A stretch of DNA of 64,000 bases from Streptomyces sp. S.PB5 (GCF_030403745.1 NZ_JAQMWP010000007.1:62001-126000); one strand, 5' to 3'; numbered from the stretch's first letter, positions 16,976 to 27,000 are shown. Translations and numbers: made by a program. Notes: generated from the letters alone by a model not told the origin.

Positions 16976-17746
16976 GTGGACCCCCACATATCCACCGCCC
17001 TCGACCGGCAACTCACCCCCGACGCCCGGCACTGGCTGACGGACGCCGTCGCCCGCGTCGGACAGGACCCGACGGCCGTACGCGCCGTCTTCCCGGCCGT
17101 CGGCCGCCGCTGCGGACGCGGACCACTGCTCGCCGACGGGACCGACGGGGTCGGTGGGGTCGACGGAACCGGCCGGGCCGGCGCGCTCGGGTGGACCGTC
17201 GCCGACGCCGTCCGCGTCCGGCTCCTCGAGACCCTGCCCCTGCGCGGTGCGGCCCTCGCCGAGGAGATCAGCGGCCTTCACCGCCACGGTGACGCGGCCG
17301 AACAGCGGGCCGTCCTGCGGTCGTTGGCCCACCTGGAAAGGGTGGACCCCTCCTTAGCCGCCCTCGTGCTGCCCCTCGTCCACGCGGCGCTGCGGAGCAA
17401 CGACACCGGCCTCATCGAGGCGGCCCTCGGCCCGTACGCCGCCCGGCACCTGGACGACGACGGCTACCGCAACGCCGTACTGAAGTGCGTCTTCTGCGAG
17501 ATCCCCCTCCACCGGGTCGCCGGCCTGGCCGAGCGCGCCGACCGTGAACTCGCCCGGATGCTCGCGGACTTCGCCCATGAACGGGTTGCCGCCGGCCGCG
17601 CCGTGCCCGCCGACATATGGCCGATCGTGCGCGCCCACCCCGGAACCCTGGAGGCGTCGGGACTGCCCGCCGAGACCGACTCCCCCTCGCCCGACCGCCG
17701 AGCCGCCGCCGAACAGGCCCTCGCCGCCTACACCGGAGCCGCATGA
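16976..17746 (+). CDS. eboA: EboA-domain protein
   Basis: A 256-residue helical protein resembling the EboA family, of unknown biochemical role, found in eukaryote-like and bacterial Ebo clusters. Recognisable segments are ALIRSND-like HAALRSNDTGLIEAALGPYA and NAVLKCVFCEIPLHRVAGL. GTG 16976 follows AGGAG with a 9-nt spacing. There is a TTA leucine codon at 17354-17356 (residue 127), again implying tRNA-Leu(UUA) control. Its stop overlaps the TatD start (ATGATG). Cytoplasmic; no signal or membrane segment. Confidence 0.82.
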   Translation: MDPHISTALDRQLTPDARHWLTDAVARVGQDPTAVRAVFPAVGRRCGRGPLLADGTDGVGGVDGTGRAGALGWTVADAVRVRLLETLPLRGAALAEEISGLHRHGDAAEQRAVLRSLAHLERVDPSLAALVLPLVHAALRSNDTGLIEAALGPYAARHLDDDGYRNAVLKCVFCEIPLHRVAGLAERADRELARMLADFAHERVAAGRAVPADIWPIVRAHPGTLEASGLPAETDSPSPDRRAAAEQALAAYTGAA

Positions 17747-18600
17747 TGCGCATCTTCGACCCCCACATCCACATGACCTCGCGCACCACCGACGACTACG
17801 AGGCCATGTACGCCGCAGGAGTCCGCGCGCTGGTGGAACCCGCCTTCTGGCTCGGGCAGCCGCGCACCTCCGTGGACAGCTTCACCGACTACTTCGACGC
17901 GCTGCTCGGCTGGGAGCCGTACCGCGCCGCACAGTTCGGCATCCAGCACTACTGCACCATCGCCCTCAACCCGAAGGAGGCCAACGACCCGCGCTGCACC
18001 GGGGTGCTGGACGTCCTGCCGCGCTACCTGGCCAAGGACCGCGTGGTGGCCGTCGGTGAGATCGGCTACGACTCCATGACCCCGGAGGAGGACGAGGCGC
18101 TCGCCCGTCAGCTCCAGCTCGCCGTCGAGCACGAGCTGCCCGTCCTGGTCCACACCCCGCACCGCGACAAGGCCGTCGGCACCCGCCGCACCCTCGACGT
18201 GGTCCGCGAGTCCGGCATCCCGCCGGAGCACGTCCTCGTCGACCACCTCAACGAACTCACCGTCGGCATGGTCGCCGACAGCGGCTGCTGGACGGGCTTC
18301 TCCATCTACCCGGACACCAAGCTGACCGAGGACCGCATGGTGCGCATCCTCCAGGAGCACGGCACCGGCCGGATGCTGGTCAACTCGGCCGCCGACTGGG
18401 GTCGCAGCGATCCCCTCAAGACCCGGAAGACCGCCGACGCGATGCTCGCCGCCGGGTTCGACGACGACACCGTCGACCAGGTCATGTGGCGCAACCCGGT
18501 GGCCTTCTACGGGCAGAGCGGCCGACTCGACCTGGAAGACGTCAAGTCCGACGACACGGCCCTCTTCCAGGGCAACTCGATCAAACGCGGCGGGGAGTGA
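17743..18600 (+). CDS. eboB: TatD-family metal-dependent hydrolase of the Ebo operon
   Basis: A 285-residue amidohydrolase-fold protein. It begins MMRIFDPHIHMTSR, where HIH is the first metal motif, and continues with VVAVGEIGYDSM (Glu ligand), LPVLVHTPHRDK (His), VLVDHLNE (His) and LVNSAADWGRSDP (Asp). All expected TatD metal ligands are present, so it should be active as a phosphodiesterase- or lactonase-like hydrolase. Substrate in Ebo systems is unknown. It overlaps eboA upstream and is 7 bp from eboE. The eboB symbol follows the published Ebo naming as I recall it. Confidence 0.85.
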   Translation: MMRIFDPHIHMTSRTTDDYEAMYAAGVRALVEPAFWLGQPRTSVDSFTDYFDALLGWEPYRAAQFGIQHYCTIALNPKEANDPRCTGVLDVLPRYLAKDRVVAVGEIGYDSMTPEEDEALARQLQLAVEHELPVLVHTPHRDKAVGTRRTLDVVRESGIPPEHVLVDHLNELTVGMVADSGCWTGFSIYPDTKLTEDRMVRILQEHGTGRMLVNSAADWGRSDPLKTRKTADAMLAAGFDDDTVDQVMWRNPVAFYGQSGRLDLEDVKSDDTALFQGNSIKRGGE

Positions 18601-18607
18601 ACCCGTC

Positions 18608-19792
18608 GTGCGCTTCCGGCACCCGGACGGCACAGCCGTCCACCTCGCCTACTGCAGCAACGTCCACCAGGCCGAGGACCTCGACGGAGTGGTGGCCCAA
18701 CTCGCCGCGTACGCCGAGCCCGTGCGGGAATCCCTGGGCGCCGACCTGCTCGGCATCGGGCTGTGGCTGGCCGGTGACGTCGTCACCGAACTGACCGAGC
18801 GGCCCGACGCCGTGCACCGGCTGCGCACCGAACTGACCGCGCGCGGCCTGGAGACGGTCACCCTCAACGCCTTCCCCTACGGCGGATTCCACCGTGAGGT
18901 CGTCAAACGGGACGTCTACCTGCCCGACTGGGCCGACCCCGCCCGGCTGCGCTACACCCTCGACTGCGCCCGGGTGCTCGCGGGCCTGCTGCCGGACGAC
19001 GCCCGGCGCGGCAGCGTCTCGACCCTGCCGCTGGCCTGGCGGGCGCCCTGGCCGGCCGCGTCCCGCGACGCCGCGCGCCGGGCCGCCGACCGACTCGCCG
19101 TCGGGCTCGCCGACCTGGAGCGCGACACGGGCCGTACGATCCGGGTCGGCTTCGAGCCCGAACCCGGGTGCGTGGTCGAGAACACCGTCCAGGCCGTCCG
19201 GGAACTCGGGGGAGTGGACCCCGAGCGGCTCGGCATCTGCCTGGACACCTGCCATCTCGCCGTGCAGTTCGAGGAGCCGGACGCGGCACTGCGCCGGCTC
19301 GCCGACGCCGGGCTCCCGGTCGTCAAGGTGCAGGCGTCCAGCGCCCTCCAGGCCGACGACCCCACCGATCCCGAGGCGCGGCAGGCGCTCGCCCGGTTCG
19401 CCGAACCCCGCTTCCTGCACCAGACGCGTACCGCCCCGGACGGCACCGTCACCGGCGTCGACGACCTCCCCGAGGCCCTGGCCGGCGGCCTCGACCCCGG
19501 CTCGCCCTGGCGGGTCCACTTCCACGCCCCCCTGCACGCCGACCCCGAACCACCGCTCAGCACCACCGCGCCCGAACTGACCTCGGCCCTGGGCGCGTTG
19601 CTCGGCGGACCGGAGGCGGTCTGCGACCACATCGAGGTCGAGACCTACACCTGGTCCGTCCTGCCCGAACACCTGCGGCCCCACGACCGCGAGGGACTCG
19701 TCGCGGGCCTGGCCGCCGAACTCGCCTGGGCGCGCGACCGGTTCGGGGAACTCGGCCTCAAGCCCCTCTCAGGAACGGAGTGCGTCTCATGA
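18608..19792 (+). CDS. eboE: Metabolite traffic protein EboE (TIM barrel)
   Basis: A 394-residue protein of the EboE family, a xylose-isomerase-like barrel associated with metabolite trafficking. Family features are HLAYCSNVHQAEDLDGV at the N-terminus, TLNAFPYGGFHREVVKRDVYLPDW near residue 85, GFEPEPGCVVENT, LGICLDTCHLAVQFE (metal Asp/His) and DHIEVETYTW near the C-terminus. GTG 18608 begins 7 bp after the TatD stop, and its TGA overlaps the next ATG, so it sits inside a coupled operon. It has no signal peptide. Confidence 0.9.
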   Translation: MRFRHPDGTAVHLAYCSNVHQAEDLDGVVAQLAAYAEPVRESLGADLLGIGLWLAGDVVTELTERPDAVHRLRTELTARGLETVTLNAFPYGGFHREVVKRDVYLPDWADPARLRYTLDCARVLAGLLPDDARRGSVSTLPLAWRAPWPAASRDAARRAADRLAVGLADLERDTGRTIRVGFEPEPGCVVENTVQAVRELGGVDPERLGICLDTCHLAVQFEEPDAALRRLADAGLPVVKVQASSALQADDPTDPEARQALARFAEPRFLHQTRTAPDGTVTGVDDLPEALAGGLDPGSPWRVHFHAPLHADPEPPLSTTAPELTSALGALLGGPEAVCDHIEVETYTWSVLPEHLRPHDREGLVAGLAAELAWARDRFGELGLKPLSGTECVS

Positions 19793-21165
19793 CCAGGATG
19801 GTCGTCCTCGACATCGTCGGCCTCACCCCGCGCATGCTCCAGCACATGCCCGCCGTCTCGGCCGTCGCCCGACAGGGCTTCCAGGCCCGCCTGGGCACCG
19901 TGCTGCCCGCCGTGACCTGTTCCGTCCAGTCCACCCTCCTCACCGGCGCCCCGCCCTCCGAGCACGGCATCGTCGGCAACGGCTGGTACTTCCGCGACCT
20001 CGGCGAGGTCTTCCTGTGGCGCCAGCACAACGCCCTCGTCGGCGGCGAGAAGATCTGGCACACCGCGCGCAAGGCCAAGCCGGACTACAAGGTCGCCAAC
20101 GTCTGCTGGTGGTACGCCATGGGCGCCGACGTCGACCTCACCGTCACCCCGCGCCCGATCTACTACTCCGACGGCCGCAAGGAACCCGACTGCTACACCT
20201 GGCCGCCCGCCCTGCACGACGAACTCACCACCAGGCTCGGCGAGTTCCCCCTCTTCACCTACTGGGGACCCAACGCGGGCCTGCCCTCCAGCCAGTGGAT
20301 CCTCGCCGCCGCCCGCCAGATCTTCGACGAGCACCGCCCCGACCTCACCCTGGTCTACGTCCCCCACCTGGACTACGAACCCCAGCGCACCGGCCCCGGC
20401 TCCCCGCAGACCGCCCGGGAGGCCCGCCGCCTGGACGAGGCCCTGCGCCCCCTCCTGGAGCACTTCGAGCGCGAGAACGCCACGGTCGTGATCCTCAGCG
20501 AGTACGGCATCGCGCCCGCCTCCCGCCCCGTCGACATCAACCGCGCCCTGCGCCGGGCCGGACTGCTTCAGGTGTACACCCAGGACGGCATGGAGTATCT
20601 CGACCCCTGGACCTCCCGCGCCTTCGCCGTCGCCGACCACCAGATCGCCCACGTCTACGTCCGCGACCCCGCCGACACCGAGGCCGTGGCGAAGATCGTC
20701 GCCGAACTCCCCGGCGTGGACCAGGTGCTGGACGAACAGGGCAAGGCGGCCCACGGGCTCGACCACAAACGGTCAGGAGAGCTGGTCGCCGTGGCCGACC
20801 CCGACGCCTGGTTCACGTACTACTACTGGCTGGACGACGACCGGGCCCCGGACTTCGCACGCCAGGTCGAGATCCACCGCAAGCCCGGATACGACCCCGC
20901 CGAACTCCTCTACGACCCCGCCGTACCCGCCGTGAAGGCCCGCGCCATCGGTCAGGTCGCCCGGAAGAAGGCGGGCCTGCGCTACCGCATCCAGACGGTC
21001 CCGCTCGACCCGTCCGGAGTGCGCGGCAGCCACGGCCGTCTGCCGCGGGACCCGCTGGACGCCCCCGTACTGCTCTGCTCGCGCCCCGAGGCCGCGCGCG
21101 ACGAGATCGACGCGACCGACGTCAAGGCCCTGCTGCTGACGCTGGCCGGCCTCGACACCCCCTGA
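19789..21165 (+). CDS. eboF: Alkaline-phosphatase-superfamily phosphodiesterase (EboF-like)
   Basis: A 458-residue nucleotide-pyrophosphatase/type I phosphodiesterase-like protein. The predicted Thr nucleophile is in LPAVTCSVQSTLLTG near residue 43; metal residues are seen in MVVLDIVGLTPRML (Asp), VYVPHLDYEPQR, and ADHQIAHVYV with GSHGRL (His). No signal peptide, so the reaction is probably cytoplasmic. It ends the Ebo block. A P450 gene follows after 70 bp on the same strand. The C-terminal part keeps the GSHG...LLLCSRP pattern of the family. Confidence 0.85.
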   Translation: MTRMVVLDIVGLTPRMLQHMPAVSAVARQGFQARLGTVLPAVTCSVQSTLLTGAPPSEHGIVGNGWYFRDLGEVFLWRQHNALVGGEKIWHTARKAKPDYKVANVCWWYAMGADVDLTVTPRPIYYSDGRKEPDCYTWPPALHDELTTRLGEFPLFTYWGPNAGLPSSQWILAAARQIFDEHRPDLTLVYVPHLDYEPQRTGPGSPQTAREARRLDEALRPLLEHFERENATVVILSEYGIAPASRPVDINRALRRAGLLQVYTQDGMEYLDPWTSRAFAVADHQIAHVYVRDPADTEAVAKIVAELPGVDQVLDEQGKAAHGLDHKRSGELVAVADPDAWFTYYYWLDDDRAPDFARQVEIHRKPGYDPAELLYDPAVPAVKARAIGQVARKKAGLRYRIQTVPLDPSGVRGSHGRLPRDPLDAPVLLCSRPEAARDEIDATDVKALLLTLAGLDTP

Positions 21166-21235
21166 AACCCCCGCCCCCCGAACCCCCGACCCCTCGACCC
21201 CCCGAAAACACCCGAGCACCGGAGCCCCCCACCCC

Positions 21236-22429
21236 ATGCGCCCGACCGACACCCCTCCGCCCCTCCCCAGCTCCCGCCCCCTCCTCGACCCCGCCGCCGA
21301 GTACGGCCGATGGACCGAGGAGCGCCCCCTCGCCCGGATCAGCCTCTGGGGCGACACCCACCCCTGGCTCGTCACCCGGCACGAGGACGCCTGCGCGGTC
21401 CTCAGCGACGCACGGTTCAGCTCGCAGAACGTCCGGCCCGGCTTCCCCGGCCTGCAGCCGACCCCGCCGCCGGTCACCCCGGGGCAGCTGTTCGCCATGG
21501 ACCCGCCGGACCACACCCGGCTGCGCCGCATGCTGATCCCCGAGTTCACCTTCCGCCGGGTCGAGCAACTGCGGCCCGCCATCCGGAACATCACCGCCGA
21601 ACTCCTCGACGGCCTCGCCAAGCAGGACCAGCCGGCCGACCTGGTCGAGCACTTCACCCTCCCGCTGCCCCTCCTGGTGATCTGCGAACTGCTCGGAGTG
21701 CCGTACGAGGACCGCGACTTCATCAACACCCACGCCGCCGCCTTCGCCACCGTCACCGCCGGACCCGAGGCCATGCGCGCGGGCTGGGGCGCGCTCTTCG
21801 GCTACCTCCAGGAACTCCTCGCCGCCAAGTCCCGCACACCCGGCGACGACCTGATGAGCAAGCTCGCCACGGAACGCGTCGCGACCGGCGAGTGCAGCCC
21901 CGCCGAGGCGGCCGGCATGCTTGTCCAGCTCCTCATCGCCGGACACGAGACCACCGCGAGCATGCTCTCCCTCGGCGTCGTCGCCCTGCTCCGCCACCCC
22001 GACCAGCTGGCGGCACTGCGGGCCGACGAGGAGCTCGTGCCGGGCGCGGTCGAGGAACTGCTGCGCTATCTGACCGTCGTGCACATCGGACTGCGCCGCA
22101 TCGCCACGGAGGACGTCGAGGTCGGCGGTGTGACGATCAGGGCCGGCGAGGGTGTGGTGGTCGCCCTGCAGGCCGCCAACCGCGACCCCTCCGTCTTCGG
22201 TGACCCGAACACGCTGGACCTCACCCGTGACGCGGGCCGGCACCTGGCCTTCGGCCACGGCCTCCACCACTGCCTGGGCCAGTCCCTGGCGAGGGCCGAG
22301 CTCCAGATCGCCCTGCCGATGCTGTTCGACCGGCTGCCGGGGCTGCGGCCGGCCGGTGCGGAGGCGGAGGAGTACGCGTTCGCGGGACGGGCGATCCACG
22401 GGGTGAGTGAGCTGCCGGTGGCCTGGTAG
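21236..22429 (+). CDS. Cytochrome P450 (CYP105-like)
   Basis: A 397-residue soluble bacterial P450. The I-helix oxygen motif is AGHETT (near residue 240), the ExxR is EELLR, and the haem loop is FGHGLHHCLGQSLA with the cysteine ligand near residue 346. Length and motifs fit class I streptomycete P450s that use separate ferredoxin and reductase, neither of which is adjacent. It follows the Ebo operon on the same strand and converges on the halogenase/PKS operon, so a tailoring role on that product is the best inference. Confidence 0.92.
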   Translation: MRPTDTPPPLPSSRPLLDPAAEYGRWTEERPLARISLWGDTHPWLVTRHEDACAVLSDARFSSQNVRPGFPGLQPTPPPVTPGQLFAMDPPDHTRLRRMLIPEFTFRRVEQLRPAIRNITAELLDGLAKQDQPADLVEHFTLPLPLLVICELLGVPYEDRDFINTHAAAFATVTAGPEAMRAGWGALFGYLQELLAAKSRTPGDDLMSKLATERVATGECSPAEAAGMLVQLLIAGHETTASMLSLGVVALLRHPDQLAALRADEELVPGAVEELLRYLTVVHIGLRRIATEDVEVGGVTIRAGEGVVVALQAANRDPSVFGDPNTLDLTRDAGRHLAFGHGLHHCLGQSLARAELQIALPMLFDRLPGLRPAGAEAEEYAFAGRAIHGVSELPVAW

Positions 22430-22459
22430 CCGGGTGACCGGTCCCGCGAGGGGACCCGG
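22430..22459. terminator. Weak hairpin between P450 and halogenase
   Basis: GGTCCC (22440-22445) pairs with GGGACC (22451-22456), flanked by CGGGT and ACCCG. It fills the 32-bp gap between the two convergent genes. Confidence 0.45.
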
Positions 22460-22461
22460 GT

Positions 22462-23919
22462 TCAGTCCTTCACCCAGGACAGTCCGTCCGGTGTGACGGC
22501 CAGTCCGCCGGGGGCGGCCGGGCCCGGGTCGTCCAGCGGGCCGCCGTACAGCGCCTGCTCCTGAAGGTCGTTGCCGGTGCGGAAGGTCTCGCCGACGACC
22601 GGGGCGGACAGCAGCGGGTTGACGCGGCTGTCCGAGTCCGCCAACTGCCCGACCGCACCCTCGAGTTGCGCAGCGGACGCCTCCCAGTCCGTCCGCACCA
22701 CCGCCGTGTCCCGGGACACCAGGCCGCCCGCCAGTTCGGCGAACGCGGCGGCCTCGCCGAGGTCCACCTTCGTGATCTTCTTCGCCGACCAGAAGTACGA
22801 GTCCTCGTTGCGCTCCATGTCGTAGAAGGAGATGAGGAAGTCGTAGAACACGCGGTACTCGCGGCGGTAGCGGGCCTCGAACTCGGCGAAGCCGCGCTCC
22901 TCGGGCACGCTGCCGTCCAGCGCCGAGTTCACCGACCGGGCGGCGAGCAGCGCACCGTAGGTGGCCAGATGGACCCCGGAGGACAGCACCGGGTCCACGA
23001 AGCACGCGGCGTCGCCGACCAGCGCCATGCCCGGCGTCCAGAAGGACTTCTTCCAGTACGACCAGTCCCTGCGCACCCGCACCCGGTCGTACGGCGCCTC
23101 GGTCGCCTCCGGCACGCCCGCCACCAGCCGGCTCACCTCCGGGCAGGCCGCGATCATGTCCCGCCAGGCGCCTCGCGTGTCGCGCTGGACGGCCGGTGTG
23201 TGCTCGGGGGAGATCACCGCACCGACACTCGTCAGGTCGTCGCGCAGCGGGATGTACCAGAGCCAGCCCGCGTCGAACGCGGCGCAGAAGATGTTGCCGC
23301 TGTTCGGCTCGGGCAGCCGGGCCCCGCCCTGGAAGTAGCCGAACACCGCGAGGTTGCGGAAGAAGTCGGAGTACACCCGCCCGCCGCCGACCCCGCCGTG
23401 GAGCCGGCTGGTGTTCCCGGACGCGTCGATGACGTGGCGGGCGTACGCGGTACGGGAGTTGCCGTCGGTGTCGGTGTACTCGACGCCCCGCACCCGCTCG
23501 TCGTCGGCGACGACCCGGCGTACCGTACTGCCCTCGCGGACCTCGGCACCGGCCCGCCGGGCCCCGCGCAGCAGGATCTCGTCGAAGCGTGAGCGCTCCA
23601 CCTGGAAGGCCGTCGCGGTCGGCTCGGGCACCCGCGGGGTCATCGCGAAGGAGAACTGCCACGGCTCCGGATCACGGCCCCAGCGCAGGGTGCCGCCGCG
23701 CTTGAGGGTGAAACCGGCCTGCTGCACCTCCTCGGCGACACCGAGGATGCGGCACAGCCCGTGCACCGTCGCGGGCAGGAGCGACTCACCGATCTGGTAG
23801 CGCGGGAAGGTCTCCCGCTCCAGGAGCAGGACCCGGTGCCCGCGCTTGGCCACGACGGTCGCGGCGGTCGAGCCGGCCGGCCCACCGCCGACGACGATCA
23901 GGTCGTACTCCTGGGTCAT
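22462..23919 (-). CDS. Flavin-dependent halogenase
   Basis: A 485-residue FADH2-dependent halogenase that uses chloride or bromide and oxygen. Motifs are the FAD fold VGGGPAGSTAAT, the GESLLP segment near residue 45, and the halogenase signature WLWYIPL near residue 210. The C-terminal SYFWSAKKI and the general layout resemble the carrier-protein-dependent group (CndH, SgcC3, CmlS) rather than free-tryptophan halogenases. ATG 23919 has GAGGAG at good spacing. It is second in the operon after the PKS, so the substrate is probably a PKS-bound or released acyl group. The separate flavin reductase is not in this window. Confidence 0.88.
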   Translation of the reverse strand: MTQEYDLIVVGGGPAGSTAATVVAKRGHRVLLLERETFPRYQIGESLLPATVHGLCRILGVAEEVQQAGFTLKRGGTLRWGRDPEPWQFSFAMTPRVPEPTATAFQVERSRFDEILLRGARRAGAEVREGSTVRRVVADDERVRGVEYTDTDGNSRTAYARHVIDASGNTSRLHGGVGGGRVYSDFFRNLAVFGYFQGGARLPEPNSGNIFCAAFDAGWLWYIPLRDDLTSVGAVISPEHTPAVQRDTRGAWRDMIAACPEVSRLVAGVPEATEAPYDRVRVRRDWSYWKKSFWTPGMALVGDAACFVDPVLSSGVHLATYGALLAARSVNSALDGSVPEERGFAEFEARYRREYRVFYDFLISFYDMERNEDSYFWSAKKITKVDLGEAAAFAELAGGLVSRDTAVVRTDWEASAAQLEGAVGQLADSDSRVNPLLSAPVVGETFRTGNDLQEQALYGGPLDDPGPAAPGGLAVTPDGLSWVKD

Positions 23920-23940
23920 GCGGCAACTCCTCTTTCTGCG

Positions 23941-24027
23941 GTGCGGTCTTGCGTGATGCGGTCTTACGTGGTGCGGTCTTGCGTGGTGGGGTCTTCCGCG
24001 GTGTGGTCCTGAGCGGTGCGGTGCAGG
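23941..24027. repeat. 15-bp tandem repeat, 5.8 copies
   Basis: Five consecutive 15-bp units of GTGCGGTCTTGCGTG type at 23941, 23956, 23971, 23986 and 24001, plus a 12-bp partial at 24016; units 1 and 3 are identical and the later ones diverge. It fills the gap between the PKS stop and the halogenase ribosome site. On the minus strand, in the PKS frame, it would encode repeated PRKTA/PRKTP after the TGA. Confidence 0.9.
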
Positions 24028-24031
24028 CGGC

Positions 24032-27000
24032 TCATGCCGTCAGCCAGGCGCGCATCGCCGCGGCGGTGGTGTCGGCGTCGTGGTGGACGAGCGTGTAGTG
24101 GTCACCGGGGACGTCGACGGTCTCGGCGGTGCCGTGCGCGAGCGGCCAGTCCGGGCGCCAGTCCCCGTCCGGATCGTTGCGCAGCATCTGCGCGGTCGGC
24201 CGGCCGCGCACGAGCAGGGTCGGGACCGGCGACGGCTCCGGCTCCCAGTTCTCCAGCACGCGCGCGTACCCCCCGCCCGCGATCAGCAGCGAGTCCTCGA
24301 ACTCGGCGACGACCTCGTCCGGCAACTCCGCCCCGGCGGCCATCAGCGCCAGCGCCCGCTCGTCGTCCCGGCGCAGCACGCCCCTGTGCGCGTCGAGCAG
24401 GATCAACCCCGCCGGAGCCCGCCCGGCCGCCGCGAGCTCATGCGCCACGGCCTGCGCGATCGCACCCCCGGCGCAGAATCCGACGAGCACGACCGGCGCG
24501 TCCGGCGACAGCGCGCACACGGTGTCGGCATGCGTCCGCACGACCGCCGCCGCGCTCTGAGGTACGGCCTTCCGCTCGCCGAGCCCGGGGTGCTCAAGGA
24601 GGAACAGGTCCCGCTCGCCGTCGAACTGCTTGGCGAGTCCGGCCGGGGTGCGGTGGTACGGCGTGAGGTAGTCCGGGATGTACACCAGCGGCGTCCCCCG
24701 GCCCCGCGCCAGCCGGACCGGGGCGACGGTGTACCGGGTGCGCTCGGACAGGGAGAAGGACGCGAGGGCGTGGGACGCGAGGTAGCGCAGCCCCATCGCC
24801 TCCACCGGGCCGCGTTCGCGCAGCACCCGGTGGTAGAGCGTCCCGAAGCCGTACGAGGACGGCTCGTCCGCGTCGGCCACGGGGGCGCCCTCGGCCTCGG
24901 TGCCCGGCAGCACACCGCGCAGCACCTCATGGACGTGCGCGGCCAGCGCGGGTAGCGTCGGATGGTCGTACACGACGGTGGACGCCAGCCGCACGCGCGT
25001 GAACGCGCTGAGCCGGTTGCGGAGCTGCACCGCCATCAGCGAGTCGAAGCCGAGCTCCCCGAACTCGCGGTCCTCGGGGAGCGCCGACACGTCCTCGAAG
25101 CCCAGCAGCAGGGCCAGTTCGGCGCGGATCAGCTCGACCAGCACGGCCTCCCGCCCGGGCACCGGAACGGTGGCGAGCCGCTCACGCCAGGCGCCGGGTG
25201 CCTGCGGGGCGGCGGTCGCGGCGGCTGCGGCCGGTGCCACGGCCGGACGCTTCGGCACCAGATCCCTCAGGACCGGCGGGGTGACCGGTCCGCCGAGGGC
25301 CTTCAGGTTCAGCGGGAGCGGCACGAGCACCGGCTCCGGGGTCCGCAGCGCCCGGTCGAGCAGTGCGACGCCCTCCTCCTCGCCGACCGCCAGGATCCCG
25401 CCGTCGCCGAGCCGGTGCGCGGGGACCTGGGCCGCCATGCCGGTGTCGTCGGCGGTCGTCCAGGGGCCCCACGCCAGGGACTGCGCGGGCAGCCCGTGGG
25501 CGATGCGATGCCGGGCGAGCGCGTCCAGGAACCCGTTGGCGGCCGCGTAGTTGGCCTGCCCGGGGCGGCCCAGCACACCCGCGGCCGAGGAGTAGAGCAC
25601 GAACGCCGACAGCCCGAGCTCCTTGGTGGCCTCGTGCAGATGCCAGGCACCGTCCGCCTTCGGCGCGAGCACGGTCGCGAGCCGCTCGGGAGTCAGGCCG
25701 TCCACGACTCCGTCGTCGACGACTCCGGCGAGATGGAACACCGCGGTCGGTGCGGGCCGGCAGGACGCGACGAGCGCGTCGACGGCCGCGCGGTCGCTCA
25801 CCTCACAGGCCACCGCCCGCACCTGCGCGTCGAGTCCGGCGGCCCACTCGGGAGAACGGCCACCCCGACTCGCCACGACCAGGTGCCGGACGCCGTGTTC
25901 GGCCACGAGATACCGGGCGAGGCTGGCGGCGAGCGCTCCGGTGCCGCCGGTGATCAGGACGGTCCCCTCCGGATCGAGGGCGGGCGCCGCTGTCCCGGGC
26001 TCCACCGCGCTCAGCCGCGGCGCGAGGACGACGCCGTCCCGGAGGGCGACCTGAGGTTCGCCGGTGCGCAGGGCCGCGTCGAGGTCCGCCGGGGAGGCGG
26101 TGCCGCCACGCCGGTCCACCAGCACGATCCGTCCGGGGTGCTCGGACTGGGCGCTGCGGACGAGCCCGGCGACCGCGGCCTCGGCCGGGTCGGGGTCGTC
26201 GCCGGTGGCGTTGTGGGTGAGCACCAGGAGACGGCCCGGGCGCGCACCGGCGATCCAGTCCTGCAGGGCGGTGAGGGTGGCGGCGAGGAGGGTTCGTACC
26301 CGGGCGGGCGGGTCGGTGTCCTCGGCGAGGCCGGTCCGGCCGGCCGGGGCGGTGTCCAGGTCCGTGGCAAGGGTGACGGCTTCCCCGTCCGGGCTCGCCG
26401 TGCCCGGCTCGTCGGTCTTCCCGACCAGGGTCGCCAGGTCGAGCAGCTCGTGCCGGGTGTCGCCCGCACCGCCGGGGGCCGAGGGCCGCCACGCCAGGCC
26501 GTACAACTCGGCGCGGGCACCGGGCCGCCCGCCGGGCAGCACCCGCGTGACCAACGACTCGACGGCGGCGATCGGCTGCCCGGCGGGGTCGGTGAGGGTG
26601 ACCCGCAGCTCGTCCGGGCCCAGGCGCTCCAGGTGGGCGCGTGCGATGACCGCGCCGGTGGCGTGGACCGTCAGCCCGGCGCAGGTGAGCGGGACCCGCG
26701 CCTCGCCCGGGCCCTCGGCGAGCAGCGCGGCGTGCAGGGCCGCGTCGAGCAGCGCGGGATGCAGGGTGTACGAACCGGCGGTCGCCGCTTCCCGCGGCGG
26801 CAGGGCCAGTTCGGCGAACAGCGACGTCCCCTTGCGCCACAGCCGGGTGACAGCGCGGAACGCCGGCCCGTAGTGATGGCCGTGCTCGGCGAGCCGCTCG
26901 TAGTCGACCGGCAGCTGCTCGGCACCGGCCGGCGGCCACACCCGGAACGGCACGACGGGCGCCGCGCCGACGGGCGCGACGATCGCGGTGGCGTGCCGCG

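Noticed and set aside
21122..23662. Minus-strand open frame of about 850 codons over the P450 and halogenase
   Set aside because: Same artefact: it is out of frame with both recognisable enzymes.
23941..24027. CRISPR-like array
   Set aside because: Units are 15 bp, directly adjacent with no spacers, and diverge progressively; this is a simple tandem repeat.
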